Shown: one piece after another, positions 47,969 through 57,309 of the stretch
Position numbering within the stretch: the stretch's first letter is position 1
Layout: the number at the start of each line of letters is the position of its first letter
Notes under the pieces: generated by a model
What the model was told of the DNA's origin: nothing
Seen by the model: the letters and a program-made list of their open reading frames with translations, nothing else
The model's database searches: none
Translations under genes and position numbers: made by a program
DNA from: Microcaldota archaeon
GTDB lineage: Archaea; Micrarchaeota; Micrarchaeia; Norongarragalinales; Norongarragalinaceae
Assembly: GCA_016207165.1 (NCBI GenBank)
Contig: JACQQD010000001.1
Coordinates: 62,001-126,000 of the forward strand
DNA length: 64,000 bases
Direction of reading: 5' to 3'

Positions 47969-48801
47969 GGGTTCAGGCCTTCCAAGAATGAATCCAATTT
48001 CTCGCGAACCCATTCGGGGTAACGCGTGTGCGGAAAATGCGTGTTTTTGTCCAAGACGCGGATTTCCGCGTCTCCGTACATCCTCTTAAACTCATCGATG
48101 GGTTCTCGGGTGACGAGGAAGTCTTGTTGCGTGTGCAATACGCACAAGGGCGGCGGGTGGGCGATGGCGGGGGCTTCGGCGGTGTTGAATGCCAGGGAGT
48201 GGTTCTGGAGCACCTTGAGGGTTCCGCCCTTGAACGGGTTGAACAATCCAAGGACTTCCCGGACGCCGAAGCGGCCTTCGGTAAGCAGGTTGAGGGCCTT
48301 GAGTTTGAGCAGTTGCCTTCCGATCCGGTGGGAGAGGCTGGCCCCTGTTATTTCCAAGTCGTGTAGTTCCGCAAGTGTTGCGATGAGTTGCCGCGTTTCC
48401 TCTGGCAGTTTCCGGTAGGAGTTGACCAACGCCAGGGCTTTGACTTGGTTCGGGTGGTCAGCGCAAAATTGTTGGGCGATGACGCCGCCGTCGGAGTGGC
48501 CGACCAGCACGGTCCGTTGTACGCCGAGGCGGTCCAGGATTTTCTTGAGGCCGTCGGCGTGTTCCTGGAGGGTCAACGTGCCGTCGCCCGTGGATTTCCC
48601 GTGGCCGTCGAGGTCGTAGGTGATGACGCGGTAGCCTTTTCGGCGGTAGTGTTCGGCGTACGAGGACCAGTTTTCTTGGCTGGAAAAGCGGCCGTGGACG
48701 AAAACCAGGGTTTGCCGGCCGTTGTTCCCTGTTTTGGAGTCTTTGACGGCCCAGGTGTGGCCTGGCCGAATTTCGACGCGGTGGGTCTTCCAGTTATTCA
48801 T
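47959..48801 (-). CDS. Alpha/beta hydrolase
   Basis: VFVHGRFSSQENW, YDLDGHGKS, VGHSDGGVIAQ. Confidence 0.93.
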   Translation of the reverse strand: MNNWKTHRVEIRPGHTWAVKDSKTGNNGRQTLVFVHGRFSSQENWSSYAEHYRRKGYRVITYDLDGHGKSTGDGTLTLQEHADGLKKILDRLGVQRTVLVGHSDGGVIAQQFCADHPNQVKALALVNSYRKLPEETRQLIATLAELHDLEITGASLSHRIGRQLLKLKALNLLTEGRFGVREVLGLFNPFKGGTLKVLQNHSLAFNTAEAPAIAHPPPLCVLHTQQDFLVTREPIDEFKRMYGDAEIRVLDKNTHFPHTRYPEWVREKLDSFLEGLNPYE

Positions 48802-51013
48802 GCCGCCGTCGTTCCCGGATTTCCTGGAGGAGGTCTTTCATGAATTCTTGCTGTTTTACGCCGTGTTTCTGGGTGCCGTCGCGTTTTCGCACGGAGACGG
48901 TTTTGGATTCCGTTTCCTTTTTGCCGACGACGAGCATGTACGGGACTTTGAAGAGTTGCGCGTCGCGGATCTTGCCTTCGATTTTACCGGAGGAAATGTC
49001 GGCGGTGGCCCGGATGCCGTTTTGTCTGAGTTCGTCGCGGACTTTTTCGGCGTACGCGTTTTCGTGGTCGGTGAGGGCAAGGACGCGGACTTGTTCGGGG
49101 GAAAGCCACGTGGGGAACGAACCGGCGAAGTGTTCGATGAGTATTCCTAGAAACCGTTCAAACGATCCGTAAATGACGCGGTGAAGCATCACCGGGCGTT
49201 TTTTGCCTTGGGGCCCTTCATAGTGCAAGTCAAATCGTTCCGGCATCTGGAAATCCAGTTGGATGGTGCCGCATTGCCACAGTCTTCCCAGCGCGTCCTT
49301 GATTTTGAAGTCAATTTTTGGGCCGTAGAATGCGCCGTCGCCTTCGTTGACTTCGTATTTCTTCTTGTTTTTCTCCAGCGCTTTCTTGAGCGCGGATTCG
49401 GCTTTTTCCCAGAGTGCGGGGTCGCCCATGGCTTTCTCGGGTTTGGTGGAAAGCTCGATGGAGTACGAAAAGCCGAAGGTTTTGTACATGAAGTCGATGA
49501 AGTCGATGAAGTTTTTGACTTCGTCCAGGATTTGATCTTCGGTGACAAACAGGTGCGCGTCGTCTTGGGTGAACGCGCGCACGCGGAACAGTCCACTTAG
49601 AACGCCGGATAATTCGTGGCGGTGGTCAACGCCGTTTTCGGCCAAGCGCAGCGGCAGTTCGCGGTAGGACCTGGGTTTGGTCTTGTACACCAGGATGGCT
49701 CCGGGGCAATTCATGGGTTTGACGGCGTGCGGTACGCCGTCGATTTCCGTGAAGTACATGTTTTCGTGGTAGTGGTCCCAGTGCCCGGATTGCCGCCACA
49801 AGTCTTCGTTGAGAATCAACGGCGTCTTGATTTCCTGGTAGCCGCGCTTTTCGTATTGTTCGCGCAAGAATTTTTCCAGTTCCTTGTAAAGCGTCATGCC
49901 GTTGGGGTGGTAGAAGATGAAGCCCACGCCTTCCTCGTGAATGCTGAACAGGTCGAGTTGTTTGCCGATTTTTCGGTGGTCGCGGGCTTCGGCTTCCTTT
50001 TGGAGTTGCTTGAATTCCAAGAGGGCGTCCTGGTTCTTGAAGACTTGCACGTGCACGCGCTGGAGTTTGGCGTTCTTGGAATTGTTTTTCCAGTACGATC
50101 CCCCGAATTTCGTCAACGCAAAGGCGGAGACGTCTTGCGAGGTCTTGGTGAAGGGCCCCGGCAGGAAATAGGTGTGTTTTCCAAAGCCTTGCACGAGCAC
50201 TTCCTTGGCTTTCGTTTCGGAGAGGGCTTCATTCAGGTACCGGTTTGGCATTTCCGCGTTTTTGCCGGTTTTTTTAAGTTCGATGGGCCACGCTTTTTGT
50301 TGGAGGGCGTGCATGGCAGACTCCAATTGGTTGAGGGTTTCCGGGGACACGCCGGGGCCTTCGAAATCCAGGTAGCCTTCGTTGTCTTTGCCGAAACCGG
50401 TTGTGGCTTTGCCGCCTAACTCGGTTTGAACGGCGTGGGCCAGCAAAAGCAGGGCGGTGTTGCGCCGGGCTTCAAGGGTTTGCGTTGGTTTGAGCGTTTT
50501 GGGGGTGGCGGCGCCGTAGTCCTCGAAAAGCGAGGGGAGTCTGAAGACTTCCGCGTCTTTGCCTCCCAATGTTTTGACTTGGGTTTGCAGGGTTTCCGAC
50601 GTGATGGTCTTTGAGAGTTCCGCCAGTGGGTGGCCCTTGCATTTCAACTCGAATTCCTTGTAGTATCCAAACGGCGATTTTTGCGCGTTGGGAGCGAAGG
50701 CGCGGACCTTGATCAGGAACGAGTCCAGCAGGGTTTGCGCCAGGGCGGGTTTGGCCAACTTGTGGGAGAGGTGGGCGTAGGGGTAGACCAGGACGGAGTC
50801 GGCGTTGACTTCCTTGAAGTTTTTCTGGATTTCAACGACGGCGCGCTCCAGGACGGATTCGTCGTCGCCTTCTTCAAATGAGCTGAACACGACGAGCACG
50901 TTTTCCATGCGGACGCCTTTTTTCTCGTCTTCGCTCAATTCGCCGATGCTTTTGAGCGCCTTCTTTTTGGGTAAGACGTTGATGTAGTCGCAGTGCAGTT
51001 CAAGCAAACGCAT
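48794..51013 (-). CDS. thrS: Threonyl-tRNA synthetase, archaeal type
   Basis: MRLLELHCDYINVLPKKKALK N-domain; MNCPGAILVYKTKPRSYRELPLRLAENG; class II motifs. Confidence 0.96.
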   Translation of the reverse strand: MRLLELHCDYINVLPKKKALKSIGELSEDEKKGVRMENVLVVFSSFEEGDDESVLERAVVEIQKNFKEVNADSVLVYPYAHLSHKLAKPALAQTLLDSFLIKVRAFAPNAQKSPFGYYKEFELKCKGHPLAELSKTITSETLQTQVKTLGGKDAEVFRLPSLFEDYGAATPKTLKPTQTLEARRNTALLLLAHAVQTELGGKATTGFGKDNEGYLDFEGPGVSPETLNQLESAMHALQQKAWPIELKKTGKNAEMPNRYLNEALSETKAKEVLVQGFGKHTYFLPGPFTKTSQDVSAFALTKFGGSYWKNNSKNAKLQRVHVQVFKNQDALLEFKQLQKEAEARDHRKIGKQLDLFSIHEEGVGFIFYHPNGMTLYKELEKFLREQYEKRGYQEIKTPLILNEDLWRQSGHWDHYHENMYFTEIDGVPHAVKPMNCPGAILVYKTKPRSYRELPLRLAENGVDHRHELSGVLSGLFRVRAFTQDDAHLFVTEDQILDEVKNFIDFIDFMYKTFGFSYSIELSTKPEKAMGDPALWEKAESALKKALEKNKKKYEVNEGDGAFYGPKIDFKIKDALGRLWQCGTIQLDFQMPERFDLHYEGPQGKKRPVMLHRVIYGSFERFLGILIEHFAGSFPTWLSPEQVRVLALTDHENAYAEKVRDELRQNGIRATADISSGKIEGKIRDAQLFKVPYMLVVGKKETESKTVSVRKRDGTQKHGVKQQEFMKDLLQEIRERRRHE

Positions 51014-51106
51014 GGTGTTTGGGACCTCTTGGAAATGGATTGTGGGAAATGCCTTAAAGGGGTTGCGCTTCGCTTTTTTAAGTTGCCGTCCCAAGAATTC
51101 ATTTGC

Positions 51107-52201
51107 ATGAAGCGGCGCATTGAACGGCAGATGAAGCGGGCAGGCCGGACGCCGCCTCCTTTTTACCGGCGCTGGTTTTCCAGTTTAACGCAAGGCGCCC
51201 GCGACGCCTTGGCGGCCCTTGGGGCACGGTTGCGCCGCCTCAAGGAAAGAAACAAGGCGGCCCAACGTGTTGAACCCCAAGTGGAGCCGGAGCGTTCTTC
51301 CGTTTCCTCGGGCGCGCAAATCCCCCCAGAACCCACTCCAGAGATGCCGCAAAAATCCCCCGCCTTCGGAATGGCTTCTGCCGATCCAGTAGGCCGCGAC
51401 TTGAGGAGCTTTTTCCATCTGCGTCCGGATGACGTGTTTTCCATGCACGACTTGGAAAGGGAACGCATGATGCACGGACTTGACGAGATGCCGTACCAAT
51501 TGCGCCAGCGGACGGGCACCTCGGTGAGAATTCTTTCCGTGATGCGTGGACTGGACGGCGGGTCGGAGGACCACCAACTATCCATGGTCCTGGCGCGCGC
51601 CATGCATCGTGCGGAGTTCAAGTTCAAGAAAAACACGGCGGAACGCCTCCACGATTTTTTCATCCGGCATCCGCGTGCCATCAACGAGGAACTGGACTTG
51701 CATCCCGAAAGCCGGCGTCTTTACGGTGAAGTGGCCGCGTTGCGTCGGGGGTTGGCCGTCCGGTTGGGTCTCGTGCAAGCCGAGCGAGCGGTTGTTTCTG
51801 AGGGCGAACCGGTTCGTTTGCCGTTTTCCGAGGAGACGTTGGCGCATTTCGGCCGGATTGGCGTTGACCCCGACGTGATTTCCCACATTTTGGCGCACGG
51901 TTTTTCGGTTCAAGGACGTGGGGTTTTTGGCGCTTCGCATTTCAAGAAAAACTTTGTTTTCAACAACGTGCGGAACAAGGTGGGACGAAAGGTCGTGGAT
52001 TCCAGGCCGTACGCGCAAGCCTATGCCGCGGCGTGGAGTTGGTTGACTAGAACCAGCGTGGTGTGGGTGCGCAAGCGCGGTGGCCGGGAGGTCTCCATCA
52101 ACCCGCGGCCGGACACGTTGGTTGATTCGCATGCGCGCCACACGGCGGCGCTGATTGGGGAGTACTTCCGGGGAAAAGACGGGGGCGACTCCAGTGCTTG
52201 A
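51107..52201 (+). CDS. Hypothetical protein
   Basis: 364 aa, basic N-terminus, no recognised family. Confidence 0.6.
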   Translation: MKRRIERQMKRAGRTPPPFYRRWFSSLTQGARDALAALGARLRRLKERNKAAQRVEPQVEPERSSVSSGAQIPPEPTPEMPQKSPAFGMASADPVGRDLRSFFHLRPDDVFSMHDLERERMMHGLDEMPYQLRQRTGTSVRILSVMRGLDGGSEDHQLSMVLARAMHRAEFKFKKNTAERLHDFFIRHPRAINEELDLHPESRRLYGEVAALRRGLAVRLGLVQAERAVVSEGEPVRLPFSEETLAHFGRIGVDPDVISHILAHGFSVQGRGVFGASHFKKNFVFNNVRNKVGRKVVDSRPYAQAYAAAWSWLTRTSVVWVRKRGGREVSINPRPDTLVDSHARHTAALIGEYFRGKDGGDSSA

Positions 52202-52277
52202 GTCCGGAAAGAACAAGGTCTGCCGCCGGGGCCACCGTTTTGAGGGGAGCGGGCCCGCGTCCGGCGTGTTGGATAGG

Positions 52278-52613
52278 TTATTTTGGTAAGTTGTCCAAGA
52301 CGCGTTGGGCTTCTTTTCGCAAATTTTCGTGGTGGGCCAGTGCTTCCAGGACGGCGCGCACGTGCTTGGGTTCTTCAAGCGTCAAGAGGAATCCTTGACC
52401 GGTTTTCGCAAAGCCGATGGCCACGTGGCCTCTTCCGTGAGGGTTTAGTTGGCTTTCGATGGTTTCTCCCAATTCCAGTGCGTGTTCGGGTTGGATTCCG
52501 TGGATGTGTATTTTGTGGTTGGAACTTGGCTTTCGTGGTTTTTCGTACGTCAAGCCGGTGGCGGGGCCCACGTGTCTTCTGATTTGTCCGTAGAATTCAA
52601 GGCTGGTTGGCAT
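52278..52613 (-). CDS. Hypothetical protein
   Basis: 111 aa; next to primase operon. Confidence 0.6.
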   Translation of the reverse strand: MPTSLEFYGQIRRHVGPATGLTYEKPRKPSSNHKIHIHGIQPEHALELGETIESQLNPHGRGHVAIGFAKTGQGFLLTLEEPKHVRAVLEALAHHENLRKEAQRVLDNLPK

Positions 52614-52630
52614 GCTTGTTTCCAGGTTGT

Positions 52631-53752
52631 TCAGGGTATAAACGCTTTTTCCTGGCAGGCCAGATAGATGCCTAGCGGCAGGGGGACTTCAGAGAAGCGC
52701 GCGCGCGGCAGGGTCCAGATTTCGTCCAAGAATTCGAATTTGAGGTCTTGGCGGGCAATCACGGTGGTTTGTTGTCTGGAGTCGAAGGCGAGCACGTCCC
52801 GGATGCGGAATGTTTCGGGGTCTTCCAGGGGCTTTGTGATGAACCCGGTGGAACCGTGGATGGAGCCGGGGACGCGGATGAGGCGGGACAAGTCGTAGGT
52901 GACGGCTTTGTCGGTTTGCACGACTTGGACGTCGGCGATGAGTGATTCGGTGTTGGGTTGTTTGTCTTTTCCCAACAGTGCGCCCCAATGACCGCTGTTG
53001 ATTTGTGAAAGCGCGGGCGCGGGGTCGTCTTGGATGGCGGAAACGGTTTTGCGGGAGAAACCGTAGCGCTTCAACGCGGAGACGTCTTTTTCTTGGATGG
53101 CGCGTCGGACGCGTTGATAGATTTTGGCCGTCCACCCCGTGCTTTGGGAAGAGGGGCCTTGGAGGGTTTCAACGGGTTTGACGTGGTGTTCCAAGTCGTA
53201 AGCGGTTTTCCGAAATAAGGTGGAGGCGTCCAGGCCTTCGGCGGCCACGTATTCGGCGAGTTGGCGTCGGGCGTCTTTGGACAAGTCCATGACGTCGGGG
53301 GACTGGACGTGGACGTGGAATCCTTTTTGCCCGGAGAAAACGAGTTTGGGTTGCTGGAACCCGAAGTCCTCTTCAAGCATTTTCTTGAGCTGGAGGGCTT
53401 GTTGGTGGATGTCCTCCAGGCACGTCCTGCATAGTACGGGTTCGTGGTCGTGTTCTTGTTTGGGGGAATCCAGGTCGAAGACCAAGTCGGCGCCTTGGAA
53501 GCCTTTTTCGCCCATGGGCTGTTTTTCGGGGAATTGGTAGTATGCCAGGGAGTACGACATGTAAAGCGGGGCTTCCTGGCGGACGAATTGCTCGTACTCC
53601 CATGAAGAGATGAAGCCGCGGTGGCGGTAATCGATTTTGCTTTGCCAGCCGAAGCCGAATTCGCGTTGGCTGACGGCCGGAGGAACCGGGACTTTTTTTT
53701 GGTAGAATCCTTGGACGTGGTGTTGGACGAAGCGGCGCTCTTTTTCGTTCAT
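52631..53752 (-). CDS. priS: DNA primase small subunit
   Basis: REFGFGW, GADLVFDLDSP, LVFSGQKGFHVHVQ. Confidence 0.95.
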   Translation of the reverse strand: MNEKERRFVQHHVQGFYQKKVPVPPAVSQREFGFGWQSKIDYRHRGFISSWEYEQFVRQEAPLYMSYSLAYYQFPEKQPMGEKGFQGADLVFDLDSPKQEHDHEPVLCRTCLEDIHQQALQLKKMLEEDFGFQQPKLVFSGQKGFHVHVQSPDVMDLSKDARRQLAEYVAAEGLDASTLFRKTAYDLEHHVKPVETLQGPSSQSTGWTAKIYQRVRRAIQEKDVSALKRYGFSRKTVSAIQDDPAPALSQINSGHWGALLGKDKQPNTESLIADVQVVQTDKAVTYDLSRLIRVPGSIHGSTGFITKPLEDPETFRIRDVLAFDSRQQTTVIARQDLKFEFLDEIWTLPRARFSEVPLPLGIYLACQEKAFIP

Positions 53753-54492
53753 AGCGCTTCGGAGGCCTCGCAGGCGTCGGCGTACACGTGAAACGCGCCG
53801 GCGCGTTCGAGTTGTTTTTTCGTGGCGGCGCCGCTGAGAACGCCGATGGGCACCGCCTGAGCGTTTTGGGCGGCGATCATGTCGGATTGCGCGTCGCCGA
53901 CGTAGTACGCGTCCGTGGGGTTGACGTCCAGTTGTTTGGCGCAGGCCCAAATCCCGTCGGGGTGCGGTTTTTTTCTGGGCACGTCTTGTTCAGCCAGAAT
54001 GGCGCCGAAAAACCCGTCCAATCCGTGGAACGAAAGCCACGCGCGGTTGAACGCCGTGCCGCCGTTGGAGAACGCGCCGACTTTGTATTTTTTGGTGAAG
54101 TTTTCAAGGGCTTGCCTGGATTTCGGAAGCGGGTGGATGGAGGCGAGGTGGTCGGCGTCGGTTCGGCGGAAGTCGGCTTTGGCGTCCTGCGCGATTCCGT
54201 GTTTGTCGGGGAGGGGGTGTTTTTTCACGGCGTCCGCGATTTTTTCGGGGTTTTCGATGGCGTCTTGCACGTCCACGTTTTCGTCTTGCAATGCGCAAAT
54301 GGCTTCGATGGCGTTTTCCACGAGGTTGTATTCGGTTAATCCCCGTAACCGGTAGGCGTGGTCGGCGGAAGCGGTAACCGCGATGCCTTTCGCGGAAAGC
54401 GCGCGGCGGCAACTGTCCCAGATGGCTTGCCGGTTGTCGCGGAGCACTCCTGAAACGTCCAGGATGACGGCCTTCACGTTTTCTTCCTCCAA
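53749..54492 (-). CDS. HAD-superfamily hydrolase
   Basis: KAVILDVSGVLRDNRQ, YYVGDAQSDMIAAQNA; overlaps priS and priL. Confidence 0.88.
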   Translation of the reverse strand: MEEENVKAVILDVSGVLRDNRQAIWDSCRRALSAKGIAVTASADHAYRLRGLTEYNLVENAIEAICALQDENVDVQDAIENPEKIADAVKKHPLPDKHGIAQDAKADFRRTDADHLASIHPLPKSRQALENFTKKYKVGAFSNGGTAFNRAWLSFHGLDGFFGAILAEQDVPRKKPHPDGIWACAKQLDVNPTDAYYVGDAQSDMIAAQNAQAVPIGVLSGAATKKQLERAGAFHVYADACEASEAL

Positions 54493-55307
54493 TTCAGGGG
54501 ACAGGCGGGGCAGTACGTGCCTTCGAATCCGTTGTCCATCATGACTTTGCAGGAAAACCCGATGTCGCGATCATACACCCAGTTCAGCGTGCTTTCCCCT
54601 TCGCTTGGCGTGAAGGGTTTGGTGCCGGAACACCGCGAAACGTAGTCTTGCATGAGTTTTTGTGCGGCGTCTTTGGGCACGCCGTCGCGGCGCGCGGCAA
54701 TGCTTAACCCCATGGCGCCGTAGAATCGCTTGCCTTCCGGCGAACCGGTTAGAATGGATTGGATGCAGCCGAGGTCCAAAAACTTTTTGCCGTAGCTTTT
54801 CTTTTTGGGTTGGTCGTCCAATGCGCTGGCTTTGCGTTGGATGGCGTCCGGCACGTCTTGGGCGGCGGAGTCGGTGAATTTTTCGGCGATGGCTTTGCTC
54901 AAAAGGGCGTTGAGTTCCTGGTTGTTGATGGCCACCCGCCCGTCGCGCGCGGTTTGGTGCACGAGGTTCTCGCCGAACCTCAGGTAGTCGGAAAGCGTCA
55001 GCGAATAGCGTTCGCCTTCCGCGTGCAGGCTTTCCAGGAAGGCGCGTCCGACGGAGAGCTGTTCGTTCTTGCGGTTGATGCGTTGGACGTACTCTTCGGC
55101 TTTTTTCTTGGCGTACTTTTTTTTGACGTAGTCGCTCAAGCAACTCAAGAGTGCCTTGGAGAGGGCGTACAATTTGACGTGGCGGCCGGTGTTCTCGTAG
55201 GTGGATTCCGTGACGGGTTGTTTGAGGAACAAAATCGCGGCGTCGATGTCCGCGTCGTTCAGGCCGGGCTCCAGTTGCGCTTTGGCGTCGGGAAGAAACG
55301 GGTACAT
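54474..55307 (-). CDS. priL: DNA primase large subunit (Fe-S)
   Basis: C-terminal region CIQSILTGSPEGKRFYGAMGLSIAA, YVSRCSG, IGFSCKVM, CPACPL. Confidence 0.9.
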   Translation of the reverse strand: MYPFLPDAKAQLEPGLNDADIDAAILFLKQPVTESTYENTGRHVKLYALSKALLSCLSDYVKKKYAKKKAEEYVQRINRKNEQLSVGRAFLESLHAEGERYSLTLSDYLRFGENLVHQTARDGRVAINNQELNALLSKAIAEKFTDSAAQDVPDAIQRKASALDDQPKKKSYGKKFLDLGCIQSILTGSPEGKRFYGAMGLSIAARRDGVPKDAAQKLMQDYVSRCSGTKPFTPSEGESTLNWVYDRDIGFSCKVMMDNGFEGTYCPACPLNWRKKT

Positions 55308-55409
55308 GATGCATGGGCCCTGTGGCGGCCAAACTATAAATGGTCTTGCGGCGCCGCGGCTTGAATCAAAGCCCGGTGTTTAAATCCGGTTTTTCCTACA
55401 ATCCATGGT

Positions 55410-55862
55410 ATGAAGTGCCCGTACTGCGACCACGAGCAGACCAAGGTGTTGGATTCGCGGGACGCCGAGGACGTGGAAGTCACGCGCCGGCGGCGCGAGT
55501 GCGAGAAATGCCAGAAGCGGTTCACCACGTACGAACGCGTGGAACTCTTGGACTTGCACGTCATCAAGAAAGATGGGCGGAAGGAAAAGTTTTCCCACGA
55601 CAAACTCCTCCACGGCTTGCAAAAAGCGTGCGTCAAGCTGCCGGTTACGCACGAGCAACTCGCGGATTTGGTGGACAAAGTCGAGCGGGACTTGCGGCGG
55701 AGGGCCTCCAGCGAAATTCCTTCGGCCAAAGTCGGCGAGTTGGTGCTCAAGCGGCTGAAGAAACTCAACGAAATCGCGTACATCCGTTTTGCTTCGGTGT
55801 ACCGGAACTTTTCCGACTTGGATTCGTTCGTCGCGGAAGTCAAGAAACTGCAGAGCGAGTAG
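55410..55862 (+). CDS. nrdR: Transcriptional repressor NrdR (Zn ribbon + ATP cone)
   Basis: MKCPYCDHEQTKVLDSRDAEDVEVTRRRRECEKCQKRFTTYERVE + ATP-cone. Confidence 0.95.
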   Translation: MKCPYCDHEQTKVLDSRDAEDVEVTRRRRECEKCQKRFTTYERVELLDLHVIKKDGRKEKFSHDKLLHGLQKACVKLPVTHEQLADLVDKVERDLRRRASSEIPSAKVGELVLKRLKKLNEIAYIRFASVYRNFSDLDSFVAEVKKLQSE

Positions 55863-55864
55863 GC

Positions 55865-57226
55865 ATGCAACGATTTGGCCAAGTGTACCGGCAGGCTGGC
55901 AACATGCTTTTGTTTACGTGCAGTCCTTGGATTGTGGCGTTTGGACGGCCTACTTTCGAGGTGTACGGCAAGGCGGTTTCGCCGTTCGCATATTACTACC
56001 AGGGAACGCGGTTCGTCAACGTGTACGAGAAAAGCCGTTTGGACGAGGTGGCGTACGCCGCTTTAGAAAAGCTGGGTACGCCCCAACGGTTTGAATCGGT
56101 GTACCGCAAATGGTTGGAAATCGCCCGTCGCCTGGATGAACAGTCCTGGTCGATTTACCAAGGCAACTTGGCTTCTTTTGAGTCCATGTGGCGGGAACTT
56201 GTTTCATACTGGGGTCATTCCGTTTTCATCGACTGTTTTGACGCGGGCGTGGACTTTTTGGAAATGAGCCGCATTGCGTCGGAGCATGATTTGTCGCGGG
56301 AAGACATCCAATTGTTGACGACGCCCACGGAGTTGTCGTACTTGCAGGATTATGAACGCGAACTTTCCAACGCCGCGATTTCCGGGAACTTTTCCGAGTT
56401 TTTGCGGACATTTTACTGGTATCCGACCAACTACGTGGATTTCGGCTGCATTTCGGAAGAAAAAGCCAATGCCCTGGCCTCCGCGGCAAAACGGGAAGCT
56501 CAAAAAACGCTGAGGCTTCTTTCCGCCCAAGTCGTTTCGCTTGAAGACCGGCAGAGCGCCTTGTTGGACGACAAAGGCCTTTCGGAGAACCCGTTGTGGC
56601 TGTACCAAAAGTTGGTGGCGTGGCGGGACTTGCGCAAGCGCCTGAATTTTACGGCTTTGTTTGGCTTTGACGTTCTATGTCGGCAATGGCTGAAGGAACA
56701 GGGCATCGATCCGGAGCTTTTCGGAGCGGTTTGGCCTTTTGAGGTCTTGGAAGGCCGCGTCTTGGAGAAGACGCTCAAGGCGCGTCGGGTTCATGGCGTA
56801 CTGGTTTGGGCGGATGTGGATTCGTTTGATTTTCTGGTGGGGCCGGCAGGCGCCAAAAAATTGGCGGAATTGGATGTCGGCCCGAAATCCGAAAAGCTGG
56901 AACTAAGAGGCCAGCCGGCGTGTCTGGGTCGCGTGATCGCGTCGGTGCGGATCGTGAACGACCCGTCGGAAGACTTTCATGCGGGCGAGATCTTGGTGAC
57001 GGCCATGACGCGCCCTGAATTCGTGCCGTTGATGAAGAAAGCGGTAGGCATCATCACGGACGAGGGCGGCATCACCTCGCATGCGGCCGTGGTGTCCCGC
57101 GAGTTGAACAAGCCATGCATCGTCGGAACGCAGGTTGCCACGCGCAAGCTCAGAACCGGTGACGTGGTGGAACTGGACGCGTTTCACGGATTGGTCAGGA
57201 GCGCGCAACTGATTCGTTCGCCCTGA
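55865..57226 (+). CDS. PEP-utilizing mobile-domain protein (N-terminal domain unknown)
   Basis: GIITDEGGITSHAAVVSRELNKPCIVGT swivelling His domain; 453 aa. Confidence 0.85.
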   Translation: MQRFGQVYRQAGNMLLFTCSPWIVAFGRPTFEVYGKAVSPFAYYYQGTRFVNVYEKSRLDEVAYAALEKLGTPQRFESVYRKWLEIARRLDEQSWSIYQGNLASFESMWRELVSYWGHSVFIDCFDAGVDFLEMSRIASEHDLSREDIQLLTTPTELSYLQDYERELSNAAISGNFSEFLRTFYWYPTNYVDFGCISEEKANALASAAKREAQKTLRLLSAQVVSLEDRQSALLDDKGLSENPLWLYQKLVAWRDLRKRLNFTALFGFDVLCRQWLKEQGIDPELFGAVWPFEVLEGRVLEKTLKARRVHGVLVWADVDSFDFLVGPAGAKKLAELDVGPKSEKLELRGQPACLGRVIASVRIVNDPSEDFHAGEILVTAMTRPEFVPLMKKAVGIITDEGGITSHAAVVSRELNKPCIVGTQVATRKLRTGDVVELDAFHGLVRSAQLIRSP

Positions 57227-57309
57227 CGCGGTTTCCGCCTCTTTTTTCCCGGGGTCTGTCTTTTGCCGTTTCCGCGCGTTTTTATTTGCGGGCGCCGTGA
57301 TGAAGGGTC

